Below, in pieces: positions 27,591 through 36,575 of a stretch of 64,000 nt of DNA (its first letter is position 1; every line of letters begins with the position of its first letter). Location: NCBI RefSeq assembly GCF_001514125.1, contig NZ_KQ948550.1:310001-374000 (forward strand), written 5' to 3'. A program made the position numbers and the translations under genes. Under the pieces are notes generated by a model, which was given only the letters and a program-made list of their open reading frames with translations, made no database searches and had not been told where the DNA came from. The stretch comes from Streptomyces longwoodensis (GTDB lineage Bacteria; Actinomycetota; Actinomycetes; Streptomycetales; Streptomycetaceae).

Positions 27591-27671
27591 GGCGCGTTCC
27601 TTTCCGGCACGGGCGGGGAGGGCAGAAGCCTACCCGTCGGCCGCTTGACCGCCTGCTTGTGCGTCACTACG

Positions 27672-27707
27672 TTCTGCTGGTTGGAATTCTACTTCCGCTT
27701 TGTGGAA
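27672..27707. promoter_or_regulatory. Tandem AllR-type operator before allR
   Basis: TTCTGCTGGTTGGAA (27672-27686) and TTCCGCTTTGTGGAA (27693-27707) with a six-base spacer. They lie about 80 bases upstream of the allR start, consistent with autoregulation. Confidence 0.8.
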
Positions 27708-27779
27708 ACGTCCAGACTCCCGGCCGGGGGTGCACTGTGGAGGGGTGTGCCCTTGACGGCGAATGGGCGGGAGGTGAGA

Positions 27780-27815
27780 CTCCTTCAACAGAAAGTTGAA
27801 TTCCGTTACGTGGAA
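27780..27815. promoter_or_regulatory. AllR-type operator and second repeat before allB
   Basis: TTCCGTTACGTGGAA (27801-27815) is well conserved. Its 21-bp-spaced partner CTCCTTCAACAGAAA (27780-27794) is degenerate. The perfect inverted repeat TTCAAC-AGAAA-GTTGAA (27784-27800) overlaps the weak partner, so two proteins could compete here. Confidence 0.75.
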
Positions 27816-27847
27816 GTGAACCCCGTGTCACGGAGAGAGGGGTCCCG

Positions 27848-29203
27848 GTGTCCGAGGCTCGACCGGCGCTGTCCGACGCCGACCTGGTGCTGCGCTCCAC
27901 GCGCGTCATCACCCCGGAGGGGACGCGCGCCGCCTCGGTGGCCGTCACCGCCGGCACGATCACCGCCGTCCTGCCGCACGACGCGGACGTACCGGCCGGG
28001 GCCCGGCTGGAGGACGTCGGCGACGACGTGCTGCTGCCCGGCCTCGTCGACACCCACGTGCACGTCAACGACCCGGGCCGCACCGAGTGGGAGGGCTTCT
28101 GGACCGCCACCCGCGCGGCCGCCGCCGGCGGCATCACCACCCTGGTCGACATGCCCCTCAACTCCGTGCCGCCCACCACGACGGTCGAGCACCTGCGCAC
28201 CAAGCAGCGGGTGGCCCGCGACAAGGCCCACGTCGACGTCGGGTTCTGGGGCGGAGCCCTGCCGGACAACGTCAAGGACCTGCGCCCGCTGCACGACGCG
28301 GGCGTGTTCGGCTTCAAGGCCTTCCTGTCGCCGTCCGGCGTCGACGAGTTCCCCCACCTCGACCAGGAGCAACTCGCCCAGTCCCTGGCCGAGATCGCCG
28401 GCTTCGACGGCCTGCTCATCGTGCACGCCGAGGACCCCCACCACCTGGCCGCGGCCCCGCAGCACGGCGGCCCCCGGTACGCCGACTTCCTCGCCAGCCG
28501 GCCCCGCGACGCCGAGGACACGGCGATCGCCGCGCTCGTCGCCCACGCCCGGCGCCTGCACGCACGCGTGCACGTGCTGCACCTGTCCTCCAGCGACGCC
28601 CTGCCGCTGATCGCGCGGGCCAGGGCGGACGGCGTGCGCCTGACGGTGGAGACCTGCCCGCACTACCTCACCCTCACCGCCGAGGAAGTTCCCGACGGCG
28701 CCAGCGAGTTCAAGTGCTGCCCGCCCATTCGCGAGGCCGCCAACCAGGACCTGCTGTGGCAGGCGCTGGCCGACGGCACGATCGACTGCGTCGTCACCGA
28801 CCACTCGCCGTCGACGGCCGACCTGAAGACCGACGACTTCGCCACCGCCTGGGGCGGCATCTCCGGCCTCCAGCTCAGCCTCCCGGCCGTGTGGACCGCG
28901 GCCCGCGCGCGCGGCCACGGCCTGGAGGACGTGGTCCGGTGGATGTCGTCCCGCACCGCCGCCCTGGTCGGCCTGGACGGCCGCAAGGGCGCCATCGCGC
29001 CGGGCCACGACGCCGACTTCGCCGTCCTCGCCCCCGACGAGACCTTCACCGTGGACCCGGCGGCCCTCCAGCACCGCAACCGCGTCACCGCATACGCCGG
29101 CCGGACGCTGTACGGCGTCGTGCGCTCCACCTGGCTGCGCGGCGAACGCATCGTCGCGGACGGCGACTTCACCGAGCCCAGGGGCCGCCTGCTGACCCGC
29201 TGA
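27848..29203 (+). CDS. allB: Allantoinase
   Basis: 451 residues, cyclic amidohydrolase that opens allantoin to allantoate. [18 protein letters not shown] contains the metal-binding HxH at 70 and 72. The carboxylated Lys is in GFKAFLS (Lys157). [25 protein letters not shown] and VVTDHSPS follow, with the catalytic Asp in the last. Length is as in other bacterial allantoinases. It starts at a GTG behind a GGAGAGAGG ribosome site. It is followed by alc after a short gap on the same strand, and the AllR-type operators lie just upstream. Confidence 0.97.
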   Translation: MSEARPALSDADLVLRSTRVITPEGTRAASVAVTAGTITAVLPHDADVPAGARLEDVGDDVLLPGLVDTHVHVNDPGRTEWEGFWTATRAAAAGGITTLVDMPLNSVPPTTTVEHLRTKQRVARDKAHVDVGFWGGALPDNVKDLRPLHDAGVFGFKAFLSPSGVDEFPHLDQEQLAQSLAEIAGFDGLLIVHAEDPHHLAAAPQHGGPRYADFLASRPRDAEDTAIAALVAHARRLHARVHVLHLSSSDALPLIARARADGVRLTVETCPHYLTLTAEEVPDGASEFKCCPPIREAANQDLLWQALADGTIDCVVTDHSPSTADLKTDDFATAWGGISGLQLSLPAVWTAARARGHGLEDVVRWMSSRTAALVGLDGRKGAIAPGHDADFAVLAPDETFTVDPAALQHRNRVTAYAGRTLYGVVRSTWLRGERIVADGDFTEPRGRLLTR

Positions 29204-29259
29204 CCACCCACCCGCCCAGACCCGCACCCGGCCGACTCCGAGAGGAATCCCTGATCACC

Positions 29260-30375
29260 GTGACGGCGATACCCAGCTTCACCGGCGACGCGCAGCCCTA
29301 CGGCGGCGGCGACCCGTACGCGGATTACCGCACCGCCGACTTCCCCTTCACCCGGTACGCCGACCTCGCCGACCGCCGGCTCGGCGCCGCCGTCATCGCC
29401 GCCAACGACGAGTTCTTCGCGCAGCGCGAGAACCTGCTGCTGCCCGGGCGGGCGGAGTTCGACCCCGAGCACTTCGGGCACAAGGGCAAGGTCATGGACG
29501 GCTGGGAGACCCGCCGGCGCCGCGGCGCCTCCGCCGAGCACCCCTGGCCGGCCGACGACGACCACGACTGGGCGCTGGTGCGGCTGGGCGCCCCCGGCGT
29601 GGTCCGCGGGATCGTGGTCGACACGGCCCACTTCCGCGGCAACTACCCGCAGGCCGTGTCCGTCGAGGCCACCTCGGTACCGGGTTCCCCGTCGCCGGAG
29701 GACCTGCTCGGCGACGACGTCAAGTGGACCACCCTCGTCCCGCGCACCCCGGTCGGCGGCCACGCGGCGAACGGCTTCGCCGTCCGGGCCGAGCAGCGCT
29801 TCACGCACCTGCGCGTCGTCCAGCACCCCGACGGCGGCATCGCCCGCCTGCGCGTGTACGGCGAGATCGTGCCCGACCCCGCGTGGCTCGCGGTGCTCGG
29901 CGCCTTCGACGTGGTGGCGCTGGAGAACGGCGGCCAGGTCGAGGACGCCTCGAACCTCTTCTACTCGCCCGCCTCGAACACCATCCAGCCGGGCCGCTCC
30001 CACAAGATGGACGACGGCTGGGAGACCCGCCGGCGCCGTGACCGGGGCAACGACTGGATCCGCTACCGGCTGGTGGCGCAGGCCGAGGTCCGCGCCCTGG
30101 AGATCGACACCGCGTACCTGAAGGGCAACAGCGCGGGCTGGGCGTCGGTGTCCGTGCGGGACGGCGAGGACAGGCCCTGGCAGGAGGTCCTGCCGCGAAC
30201 CCGGCTCCAGCCCGACACCAACCACCGCTTCGTCCTGCCGACGCCCGCGGTGGGCACCCACGCGCGCGTGGACATCTACCCGGACGGCGGCATCTCCCGC
30301 CTGCGCCTGTTCGGATCCCTGACCGAGGAGGGCACGGCCCGCCTCACGGCCCGGCACCAGGAACTGGGCGGCTGA
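29260..30375 (+). CDS. alc: Allantoicase
   Basis: About 371 residues. It hydrolyses allantoate to ureidoglycolate and urea. Two internal repeats carry the family signature: HKGKVMDGWETRRRR in the first half and SHKMDDGWETRRRRDRGNDW in the second. Two galactose-binding-like jelly rolls are seen, each with an HPDGGIARLR or YPDGGISRLR strand. The start is uncertain: a CTG at 29251 and a GTG at 29260 are in frame, and GAGAGGA lies at 29240-29246. I favour GTG because homologues begin with TAIPSFTGD. The window has no ureidoglycolate lyase. Confidence 0.94.
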   Translation: MTAIPSFTGDAQPYGGGDPYADYRTADFPFTRYADLADRRLGAAVIAANDEFFAQRENLLLPGRAEFDPEHFGHKGKVMDGWETRRRRGASAEHPWPADDDHDWALVRLGAPGVVRGIVVDTAHFRGNYPQAVSVEATSVPGSPSPEDLLGDDVKWTTLVPRTPVGGHAANGFAVRAEQRFTHLRVVQHPDGGIARLRVYGEIVPDPAWLAVLGAFDVVALENGGQVEDASNLFYSPASNTIQPGRSHKMDDGWETRRRRDRGNDWIRYRLVAQAEVRALEIDTAYLKGNSAGWASVSVRDGEDRPWQEVLPRTRLQPDTNHRFVLPTPAVGTHARVDIYPDGGISRLRLFGSLTEEGTARLTARHQELGG

Positions 30376-30448
30376 CCCGCGCGGGGGCCGGACCCGGGGC
30401 GGGGGCGCGGACCGGCCCGTCCACGCGCCCCGCCCCGCCCCGCCGGTC

Positions 30449-31213
30449 CTACGCCGCCAACCCGCCGTCCACCGCGAACTCCGCGCCCGTGACGTAGTCC
30501 GCCGACGCCAGGTACGCCACCAGGCCGGCCACTTCGTCGGCGGTGCCGAAGCGGCCCAGCGCGGTCACCGCCGCCTGGCCGTCCGCGTACGGCCCGTCCG
30601 CCGGGTTCATGTCCGTGTCGATCGGCCCCGGGTGCACGACGTTCGCCGTGATCCCGCGCGGCCCCAGTTCCCTGGCCAGGGCCTTGGTCAGACCGGTCAG
30701 CGCGGACTTGCTCATCGCGTAGAGCGTCGCGCCCGGCATCGGCACGCGCTGCGCCAGGCAGCTGCCGATGGTGACGATCCGCCCGCCGCGCCCCATGCGG
30801 GCGGCCGCCGCGCGCGTGGTGAGGAACACGCCGCGCACGTTCACGGCGAGCACCCGGTCCACGTCGGCGAGCGTCAGGCCGTCCAGCGGGCCGACCGCGC
30901 CGACGCCCGCGTTGTTCACCAGCACGTCCAGGGCGCCGAAGTGCCGGGCCACCCGGTCCACGGCGTCCGCCGCCTCGCCGGCGTCGGCGGCGTCCGCGCG
31001 CACCGCGAGGGCCCGGCGGCCGAGCGCGCTGACGCGCCGTACGACGTCCTCGGCCTCCTCCTTGCCGTTCACGTAGGTCACGGCGACGTCCGCGCCGTCG
31101 CGGGCGAGCCGCAGGGCGGTGGCCGCGCCGATGCCCCGGCTGCCGCCGGTCACCAGGGCCACCTTGCCGAGCAGGGGTGTGGGGGTCGTGTCGGATGCGT
31201 GCGTCGTGGTCAT
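30449..31213 (-). CDS. SDR-family oxidoreductase
   Basis: 254 residues, classical short-chain dehydrogenase. VALVTGGSRGIGAATALRLA binds NAD(P), NNAGVGAV is the second motif, and YAMSKSALTG supplies the catalytic Tyr and Lys, with Ser in TIGSCL. VHPGPIDTDMNP follows. The ATG at 31213 is chosen over a longer frame because it gives the standard length. The regulator and substrate are unknown; resemblance is to FabG-like 3-oxoacyl reductases. It diverges from the AIM24-like gene. Confidence 0.93.
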   Translation of the reverse strand: MTTTHASDTTPTPLLGKVALVTGGSRGIGAATALRLARDGADVAVTYVNGKEEAEDVVRRVSALGRRALAVRADAADAGEAADAVDRVARHFGALDVLVNNAGVGAVGPLDGLTLADVDRVLAVNVRGVFLTTRAAAARMGRGGRIVTIGSCLAQRVPMPGATLYAMSKSALTGLTKALARELGPRGITANVVHPGPIDTDMNPADGPYADGQAAVTALGRFGTADEVAGLVAYLASADYVTGAEFAVDGGLAA

Positions 31214-31329
31214 GGGTCCATCCCAGCCGCCGCGGGCCGGTGACGCTGGCGGCGAACGGACGCCGACCTGCGGACGCCGTCGCTGAGCGCTTCCGGAACT
31301 CTTTCCTCCGTCCGGCTCGTTCTCCCCGT

Positions 31330-32145
31330 GTGACACTTCAGCAAGAGATCGTCGGCAACGCCATGCAGATGGCGGTCGTCTCCCTCCAGCCCGGTCAGAC
31401 GGTGTACTGCGAGGCGGGCAAGTTCCTGTTCAAGACGACGAACGTGACCATGGAGACCCGCCTCGGCGGCCCCTCGGACCGCGGCGGGCAGCAGCAGGGC
31501 GGCGGCTCCGGCTGCATGGGCGGCCTGCTGCGCCAGGCGATGGGCACGGCCATGCAGGCCGGCCAGCGCGCGCTGGCCGGCGAGTCGCTGGCCTTCCAGT
31601 ACTTCACCAGCCAGGGCGGCGAGGGCACCGTCGGCTTCGCGGGCGTGCTGCCGGGCGAGATGCGCGCGCTGGAACTGGACGGCACGCGGGCGTGGTTCGC
31701 CGAGAAGGACGCGTTCGTGGCCGCCGAGTCCACCGTCGACTTCGGCATCGCCTTCCAGGGCGGCCGCACCGGCATGAGCGGCGGCGAGGGCTTCGTCCTG
31801 GAGAAGTTCACCGGCCGGGGCACGGTGATCATCGCCGGCGCGGGCAACTTCATCGACCTGAACCCGGCCGACTTCGGCGGCCGCGTCGAGGTCGACACCG
31901 GCTGCGTCGTCGCCTTCGAGGAGGGCATCCAGTACGGCGTCCAGCGCGTCGGCGGCCTCAACCGCCAGGGCCTGATGAACGCCGTCTTCGGCGGCGAGGG
32001 CCTGTCCCTGGCCACCCTGGAGGGCAACGGCCGGGTCATCCTCCAGTCCCTCACCATCGAGGGCCTGGCCAACGCCCTGAAGAAGGCCCAGGGCGGCGAC
32101 AAGCAGGGCCCGACGGGCGGTCTCTTCTCCACCCACGCGGGCTGA
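31330..32145 (+). CDS. AIM24 family protein
   Basis: 271 residues. It starts at a GTG (VTLQQEIVGN...). Beta-helix-like AIM24 features include AVVSLQPGQTVYCEAGKFLF, a GGGSGCMGGLL loop near 58-68, GEGFVLEKFTGRGTVIIAGAGN and GGRVEVDTGCVVAFEE. The family is found from bacteria to mitochondria. In bacteria its role is not settled, perhaps in membrane or stress responses. No signal peptide is visible. It converges on metX. Confidence 0.93.
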   Translation: MTLQQEIVGNAMQMAVVSLQPGQTVYCEAGKFLFKTTNVTMETRLGGPSDRGGQQQGGGSGCMGGLLRQAMGTAMQAGQRALAGESLAFQYFTSQGGEGTVGFAGVLPGEMRALELDGTRAWFAEKDAFVAAESTVDFGIAFQGGRTGMSGGEGFVLEKFTGRGTVIIAGAGNFIDLNPADFGGRVEVDTGCVVAFEEGIQYGVQRVGGLNRQGLMNAVFGGEGLSLATLEGNGRVILQSLTIEGLANALKKAQGGDKQGPTGGLFSTHAG

Positions 32146-32191
32146 CGGGCGGGCCGCGCGCGCCGGGAGCCGAGAGCCGCCCGGCCCGGTG

Positions 32192-33331
32192 TCAGGCGAG
32201 CAGCTCCCTCACCAGCGCGGCCACCTGCTCGGTCTCGATCAGGAAGCCGTCGTGGCCGTACGGTGACGAGATCACGCGCAGGGCGTCCGAGGAGGGGAGC
32301 GCCGCGGCCAGCTCCGCCTGCTGGGACGGCGGGTAGAGCCGGTCGGAGTCGACGCCGGCCACCAGGGTGCGGGCGGTCACCCGGCGCAGGGCCGCGCGCA
32401 CCCCGCCGCGGCCCCGGCCGACGTCGTGGCTGCTCATCGCCTCGGACAGCACGACGTAGCTGCCCGCGTCGAAGCGGCGGGCCAGCTTGGCCGCCTGGTG
32501 GTCGAGGTAGGACTCGACCTGGTAGCGGCCGTCGCCCCACGGGTCCTCCTCGGCCTGCGCCGAGCGGCCGAAGCGGACCTGGAGCTCCGGCTCGCTGCGG
32601 TAGGTGACGTGCGCGATCCGCCGGGCCAGGCCGAGCCCGGCCACGGGCCCCTCGCCGGTGCCGTGGTAGTCGCCGCCCTGCCAGTGCCGGTCGGAACGGA
32701 TGGCCCGCACCTGCAGCGAGGCCCACGCGATCTGCTCGGCGCTCGCCGCTGCGGTGGTCGCGAGCAGCAGCAGCGCCCCGGTGCGTTCAGGACGCCCCAC
32801 CGCCCACTCCAGCGCCCGCATCCCGCCCATGGACCCGCCGACCACCAGCACCCAGCGGTCGATGCCCAGCGCGTCCGCCAACCCGGCCTCGACGGCCACC
32901 TGGTCACGCTGCGTCAGGAACGGGAAGGCGCCGCCCCAGGCGCGGCCACCGGGACGCGCGGAGGACGGCCCGGTGCTGCCCTGGCAGCCGCCCAGCACGT
33001 TCGGCGCGACGACGAAGAAGCGGTCGGTGTCCAGCGCCAGGCCGGGCCCCACCAGCCCGTCCCACCAGCCGGGCGTGGGGTGCCCCGGCCCGGCGGGACC
33101 GGCGACGTGGCTGTCGCCGGTGAGGGCGTGCAGGACGAGGACGGCGTTGGACGCGTCCGGCGCGAGCCGCCCCCACGTCTCGAACGCGAGCCGCACGCCG
33201 GGCAGTTCACCGCCCGCCTCCAGGGCGAGGGGCGCCGGGTGCGCGTACCACCGGCGGCGCCCCGGCGGGTCCCCCTCCCGCCAGGCGCCCGTGGCCGGTG
33301 GAAGGGGGGACGGTGGCAGTACGGTGCTCAG
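32192..33331 (-). CDS. metX: Homoserine O-acetyltransferase
   Basis: About 379 residues, alpha/beta-hydrolase fold. It activates homoserine with acetyl-CoA for methionine synthesis. LVLHALTGDSHVAG, VVGGSMGGMRALEWA (nucleophile Ser), LVAGVDSDRLYPP (Asp) and SPYGHDGFLIE (His) complete the site. The usual first strand is encoded upstream of the first ATG or GTG, and that frame begins at a CTG (33331) overlapping the metY stop by four bases (CTGA), with AAGGG six bases before it. A GTG start at 33196 would delete about 45 conserved residues. I therefore accept the CTG start. It is co-translated with metY. Confidence 0.92.
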   Translation of the reverse strand: MSTVLPPSPLPPATGAWREGDPPGRRRWYAHPAPLALEAGGELPGVRLAFETWGRLAPDASNAVLVLHALTGDSHVAGPAGPGHPTPGWWDGLVGPGLALDTDRFFVVAPNVLGGCQGSTGPSSARPGGRAWGGAFPFLTQRDQVAVEAGLADALGIDRWVLVVGGSMGGMRALEWAVGRPERTGALLLLATTAAASAEQIAWASLQVRAIRSDRHWQGGDYHGTGEGPVAGLGLARRIAHVTYRSEPELQVRFGRSAQAEEDPWGDGRYQVESYLDHQAAKLARRFDAGSYVVLSEAMSSHDVGRGRGGVRAALRRVTARTLVAGVDSDRLYPPSQQAELAAALPSSDALRVISSPYGHDGFLIETEQVAALVRELLA

Positions 33332-34689
33332 GACGCGCCCTTCGCCGCGCGGAACCCGGCCTCCAGGTCGGCCTTGAGGTCCGCGAGGTTCTCGATGCCG
33401 ACCGACAGCCGGACCAGGCCGGGGGACGTGCCGGTGGCGGTCAACTGCTCCTCGTCGAGCTGGCTGTGCGTCGTGGACGCCGGGTGGATGATCAGACTGC
33501 GCACGTCACCGATGTTGGCGAGGTGACTGAACAGCTCGACGGCGTCGACGAACCGCTTGCCCGCCTCCACCCCGTCGCGCAGCTCGAACGAGACGATCGC
33601 GCCCGCCCCCAGCGGCAGGTAGCGCTGCGCCGCCTCGTACCACTGGTTGGACGGCAGTCCCGGATAGTGGACGGCGGCGACCTCGTCGCGCTGCTCCAGC
33701 CACTCCGCGAGCGCATGCGCGTTCGCCGAGTGCCGCTCGATGCGCAGGCTCAGCGTCTCCACGCCCTGCAGCAGCAGGAAGGCGGAGTGCGGCGAGAGGG
33801 CCGGTCCCAGGTCGCGCAGCAACTGCACCCGCAGCTTGATCGCGAAGGCACCCGGGCCGAGCGCCGGCCAGTACCGCAGGCCGTGGTAACTCGGGTCCGG
33901 CTCGGTGAAGTCGGGGAACCGGTCCGCGTGCGCGCCGAAGTCGAACGTGCCGCCGTCCACGACCACGCCCGCGATCGTGGTGCCGTGCCCGCCCAGGAAC
34001 TTCGTCGCCGAGTGCACGACGACGTCCGCGCCGTGCTCGATGGGCCGCAGCAGGTAGGGGGTCGGCACCGTGTTGTCGACGATCAGCGGCACGCCCGCCC
34101 CGTGCGCCACGTCCGCGACCGCCCGCACGTCCAGCACGTTGCCGCGCGGGTTGCCGAGGCTCTCGGCGAACAGCGCCTTGGTGTTGGGCCGGATCGCCGC
34201 CCGCCACGCCTCGGCGTCGTCGGGGTCGTCGACGAAGGACACCTCGATGCCGAACTTCGGCAGGGTGTGCCGGAAGAGGTTGTAGGTGCCGCCGTACAGC
34301 GAGGTGCTGGAGACCACGTGGTCGCCGGCGCTCGCCACCGTGAGGATCGCCAGGGTCTCCGCGGCCTGCCCGGAGGCCAGCGCCACGGCCGCGACCCCGC
34401 CCTCCAGCGCGGCGATGCGCTGCTCGAACACGTCCTGGGTGGGGTTGTGGATGCGGGTGTAGATGTTGCCGGGCTCGGCCAGCGAGAACAGGTCGGCCGC
34501 GTGCCGGGTGTCCCGGAAGGCGAACGACGTCGTCTGGTAGATGGGCGTGGCCCGGGCGCCGGTCACCGGATCGGGCGCGGCCCCCGCGTGGATCTGCTTG
34601 GTCTCGAACGACCAGGCCGAGGTGTCGGGCGCGGCGGGCGGCTCGTCGGGGGTGTGGCCGGCGGTGACGGAGTCGATGGGCTGGCTCAT
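33328..34689 (-). CDS. metY: O-acetylhomoserine sulfhydrylase
   Basis: 453 residues, Cys/Met metabolism PLP enzyme. It makes homocysteine from O-acetylhomoserine and sulfide. TKQIHAGAAPDPVTGARATP opens the protein. TSFAFRDTRHAADLFSLAEPGNIYTRIHNPTQ, AEALAVASGQAAET-like ALASGQAAETLAI, and the PLP Lys in VVHSATKFLGGHGT follow. It precedes metX with a four-base overlap, so both proteins of acetyl-dependent methionine synthesis come from one transcript. A cysteine-containing leader peptide lies 185 bases upstream. Confidence 0.96.
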   Translation of the reverse strand: MSQPIDSVTAGHTPDEPPAAPDTSAWSFETKQIHAGAAPDPVTGARATPIYQTTSFAFRDTRHAADLFSLAEPGNIYTRIHNPTQDVFEQRIAALEGGVAAVALASGQAAETLAILTVASAGDHVVSSTSLYGGTYNLFRHTLPKFGIEVSFVDDPDDAEAWRAAIRPNTKALFAESLGNPRGNVLDVRAVADVAHGAGVPLIVDNTVPTPYLLRPIEHGADVVVHSATKFLGGHGTTIAGVVVDGGTFDFGAHADRFPDFTEPDPSYHGLRYWPALGPGAFAIKLRVQLLRDLGPALSPHSAFLLLQGVETLSLRIERHSANAHALAEWLEQRDEVAAVHYPGLPSNQWYEAAQRYLPLGAGAIVSFELRDGVEAGKRFVDAVELFSHLANIGDVRSLIIHPASTTHSQLDEEQLTATGTSPGLVRLSVGIENLADLKADLEAGFRAAKGAS

Positions 34690-34873
34690 GGTGGTGCTCC
34701 CGGTACGGAGGGTGAAGACGGGTGGCGTGCGAAGAGGAGGACGAGGGAGGGGACGGGGACGCGCGCGTGCGGAGCCGCGGCACGGCGGACCGGCCGGCCC
34801 TCACGGGGCAGCGGTCGGTACGGCGGGGAAGCGGTGCGGCGGTGGAGCCGGGGGAAGGAGCCGGAGCGCGGCG
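34690..34873 (-). promoter_or_regulatory. metYX leader region after the leader peptide
   Basis: 184 untranslated bases between the leader peptide and metY. I find GC-rich blocks such as GCCGGCCGGTCCGC but no clear mutually exclusive stems. I looked for a SAM-IV riboswitch core (GGCCGGCAACC-type) and did not find it. Confidence 0.35.
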
Positions 34874-34948
34874 TCAGCTCGCGGCGGAACAGCCCGTGGT
34901 GGTGACACGCACGTAATCGACGTGGCGGCGGGTCACGAGCACGGTCAT
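34874..34948 (-). CDS. Putative cysteine-sensing leader peptide of metYX
   Basis: 24 codons starting at an ATG (34948), with VTRRHVDYVRVTTTGC in the middle and a short SAAS tail. The pattern (S/T)RRHVDxxRVxSxxC matches the small peptides that precede sulfur-metabolism genes in Streptomyces and are described as transcription-attenuation leaders. The single Cys near the end is where ribosome stalling on low Cys-tRNA would act. The 184 bases between the stop and metY contain GC-rich segments able to fold, but I could not settle alternative hairpins. Confidence 0.7.
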   Translation of the reverse strand: MTVLVTRRHVDYVRVTTTGCSAAS

Positions 34949-35167
34949 GGCATCAGACAACCACAGGTCGGCCCCCTTCGCACCGGCCTGGACAGGACGT
35001 CTCACGTTCTGGAACGCCGGCCGGACGCCCCTCGCCGCGCGGGCGCGTGGTGCCGAGTCGCCGAAGGATGACGGCCCGTACGACTTTCGTCGCCGATGTG
35101 CCGTCGGGGGCCGACCGTCACGCCCGGGCCGATGTGCCCCGGGCCCGCCGCTGACTACATTCACCCC

Positions 35168-36472
35168 GTGACGCAGCCCCCCGACACCGCCGTACCGCCC
35201 GCGCCGGCCCTCCCCGCGCGCCGGTGGCTGCTGCCGTCCGCGCTCGCCGGTGAACTCGACCCGGACGCCGGGCGGGACGGGCGCCGGCCGCGCCGTACCG
35301 CGCGCGACTGGCTGGTGGACTCCTCCTGCTTCCTGCTGGCGGTCTTCGTCGGGCTGGTGGCGGCCGACGGGGTGCGGGGCAACCCGCACGTCCCGCACTC
35401 CCTCGCCGTCCTCGACCTGGTGACCGGCGCCCTGGCCTGCGCGGCCGTCTGGCTGCGGCGCCGCCGGCCGGTGGAGCTCGCCGCCGTGCTGGTCCTCGCC
35501 GGCTTCGTCTCCGACTGCGCGGGCGGGGCCACGCTGATCGCGCTGTTCACCCTCGCCGTGCACCGGCCGTTCCGGTACGTCGCCTGGATCGGCGGCGCCA
35601 GCCTGGCCCTCGTCCCGCCGTACTACCTGTGGCGCCCGGACCCTGACGTGTCCTACCCGGCGGCGGTCGCGTTCATCGTCGTGCTCACCTCCGCCGTGCT
35701 CGGCTGGGGCATGCTGGTGCGGGCCAAACGGCAGCTCATGCTGAGCCTGCGGGACCGTGCCCGGCACGCCGAGTCCGAGGCCCGGCTGCGTGCCGAACAG
35801 GCCCAGCGGCTGGCCCGCGAGGCCATCGCGCGCGAGATGCACGACGTGCTCGCGCACCGGCTGACCCTGCTCAGCGTGCACGCGGGAGCGCTGGAGTTCC
35901 GGCCCGACGCGCCCCGCGAGGAGGTCGCCCGGGCCGCCGGGGTCATCCGGGAGAGCGCCCACGAAGCGCTGCAGGACCTGCGGGAGATCATCGGCGTCCT
36001 GCGCGCCGGGCAGCCCGACGACGCCGGCCGCCCCCAGCCCACGCTCGCCGGGCTGGACGCGCTCGCCGCCGAGTCCCGCGACGCCGGCACGAAGGTGGTC
36101 CTCGACGTCCGGGTCACCGACCCGGCCGCCGTCCCCGCCTCCGTCGGCCGCACCGCCTACCGCATCGTCCAGGAGGGCCTGACCAACGCCCGCAAGCACG
36201 CCCCCGGCAGCGAGGTCACGGTGACCGCGACCGGCGCGCCGGGACAGGGGCTCAGCCTGACCGTCCGCAACCCGGCCCCCGAGGAGGAGGTGCGACCGGT
36301 GCCCGGCTCGGGACAGGGCCTCATCGGCCTGGCGGAACGCGCCACGCTCGCCGGCGGCCGGCTCACCCACGGCCCCACGCGCGGCGGCGGCTTCGAGGTG
36401 CGCGCGTGGCTGCCCTGGAACGGACCGGCCGGCGCGGCGGAGGGCGGGCCGGGCCGGGAACCGCACGCGTGA
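35168..36472 (+). CDS. Sensor histidine kinase (HisKA_3 type)
   Basis: 434 residues. About five membrane helices occupy residues 48-180. The dimerisation/phosphoacceptor segment IAREMHDVLAHRLTLLSVHA has the phosphorylated His at 225. The ATPase domain shows GLTNARKHAPGSEVTV and GQGLIGLAERATLAGG. This is the NarL-type sensor arrangement. I chose the GTG at 35168; a longer frame upstream has no ribosome site. The response regulator follows about 100 bases later. No sensor domain for a known signal is visible. Confidence 0.93.
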   Translation: MTQPPDTAVPPAPALPARRWLLPSALAGELDPDAGRDGRRPRRTARDWLVDSSCFLLAVFVGLVAADGVRGNPHVPHSLAVLDLVTGALACAAVWLRRRRPVELAAVLVLAGFVSDCAGGATLIALFTLAVHRPFRYVAWIGGASLALVPPYYLWRPDPDVSYPAAVAFIVVLTSAVLGWGMLVRAKRQLMLSLRDRARHAESEARLRAEQAQRLAREAIAREMHDVLAHRLTLLSVHAGALEFRPDAPREEVARAAGVIRESAHEALQDLREIIGVLRAGQPDDAGRPQPTLAGLDALAAESRDAGTKVVLDVRVTDPAAVPASVGRTAYRIVQEGLTNARKHAPGSEVTVTATGAPGQGLSLTVRNPAPEEEVRPVPGSGQGLIGLAERATLAGGRLTHGPTRGGGFEVRAWLPWNGPAGAAEGGPGREPHA

Positions 36473-36575
36473 ACGGGGCCGTTGACCTCGACACCCGGCC
36501 GACGACCGTCCGCCCAGGGCCCGTTCGGCGCCGGAGCGCCCCGACGCCCCCGACCGCCGTGATGACATGGGGACC

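Noticed and set aside
29251..29260. CTG at 29251 as the allantoicase start
   Set aside because: It is only four bases from GAGAGGA, while the GTG at 29260 matches the expected N-terminus. Left as an alternative within the alc entry.
34690..35160. SAM-IV or other SAM riboswitch before metY
   Set aside because: I looked on the minus strand for the conserved core of SAM-IV and did not find it. The leader peptide explains the leader better.
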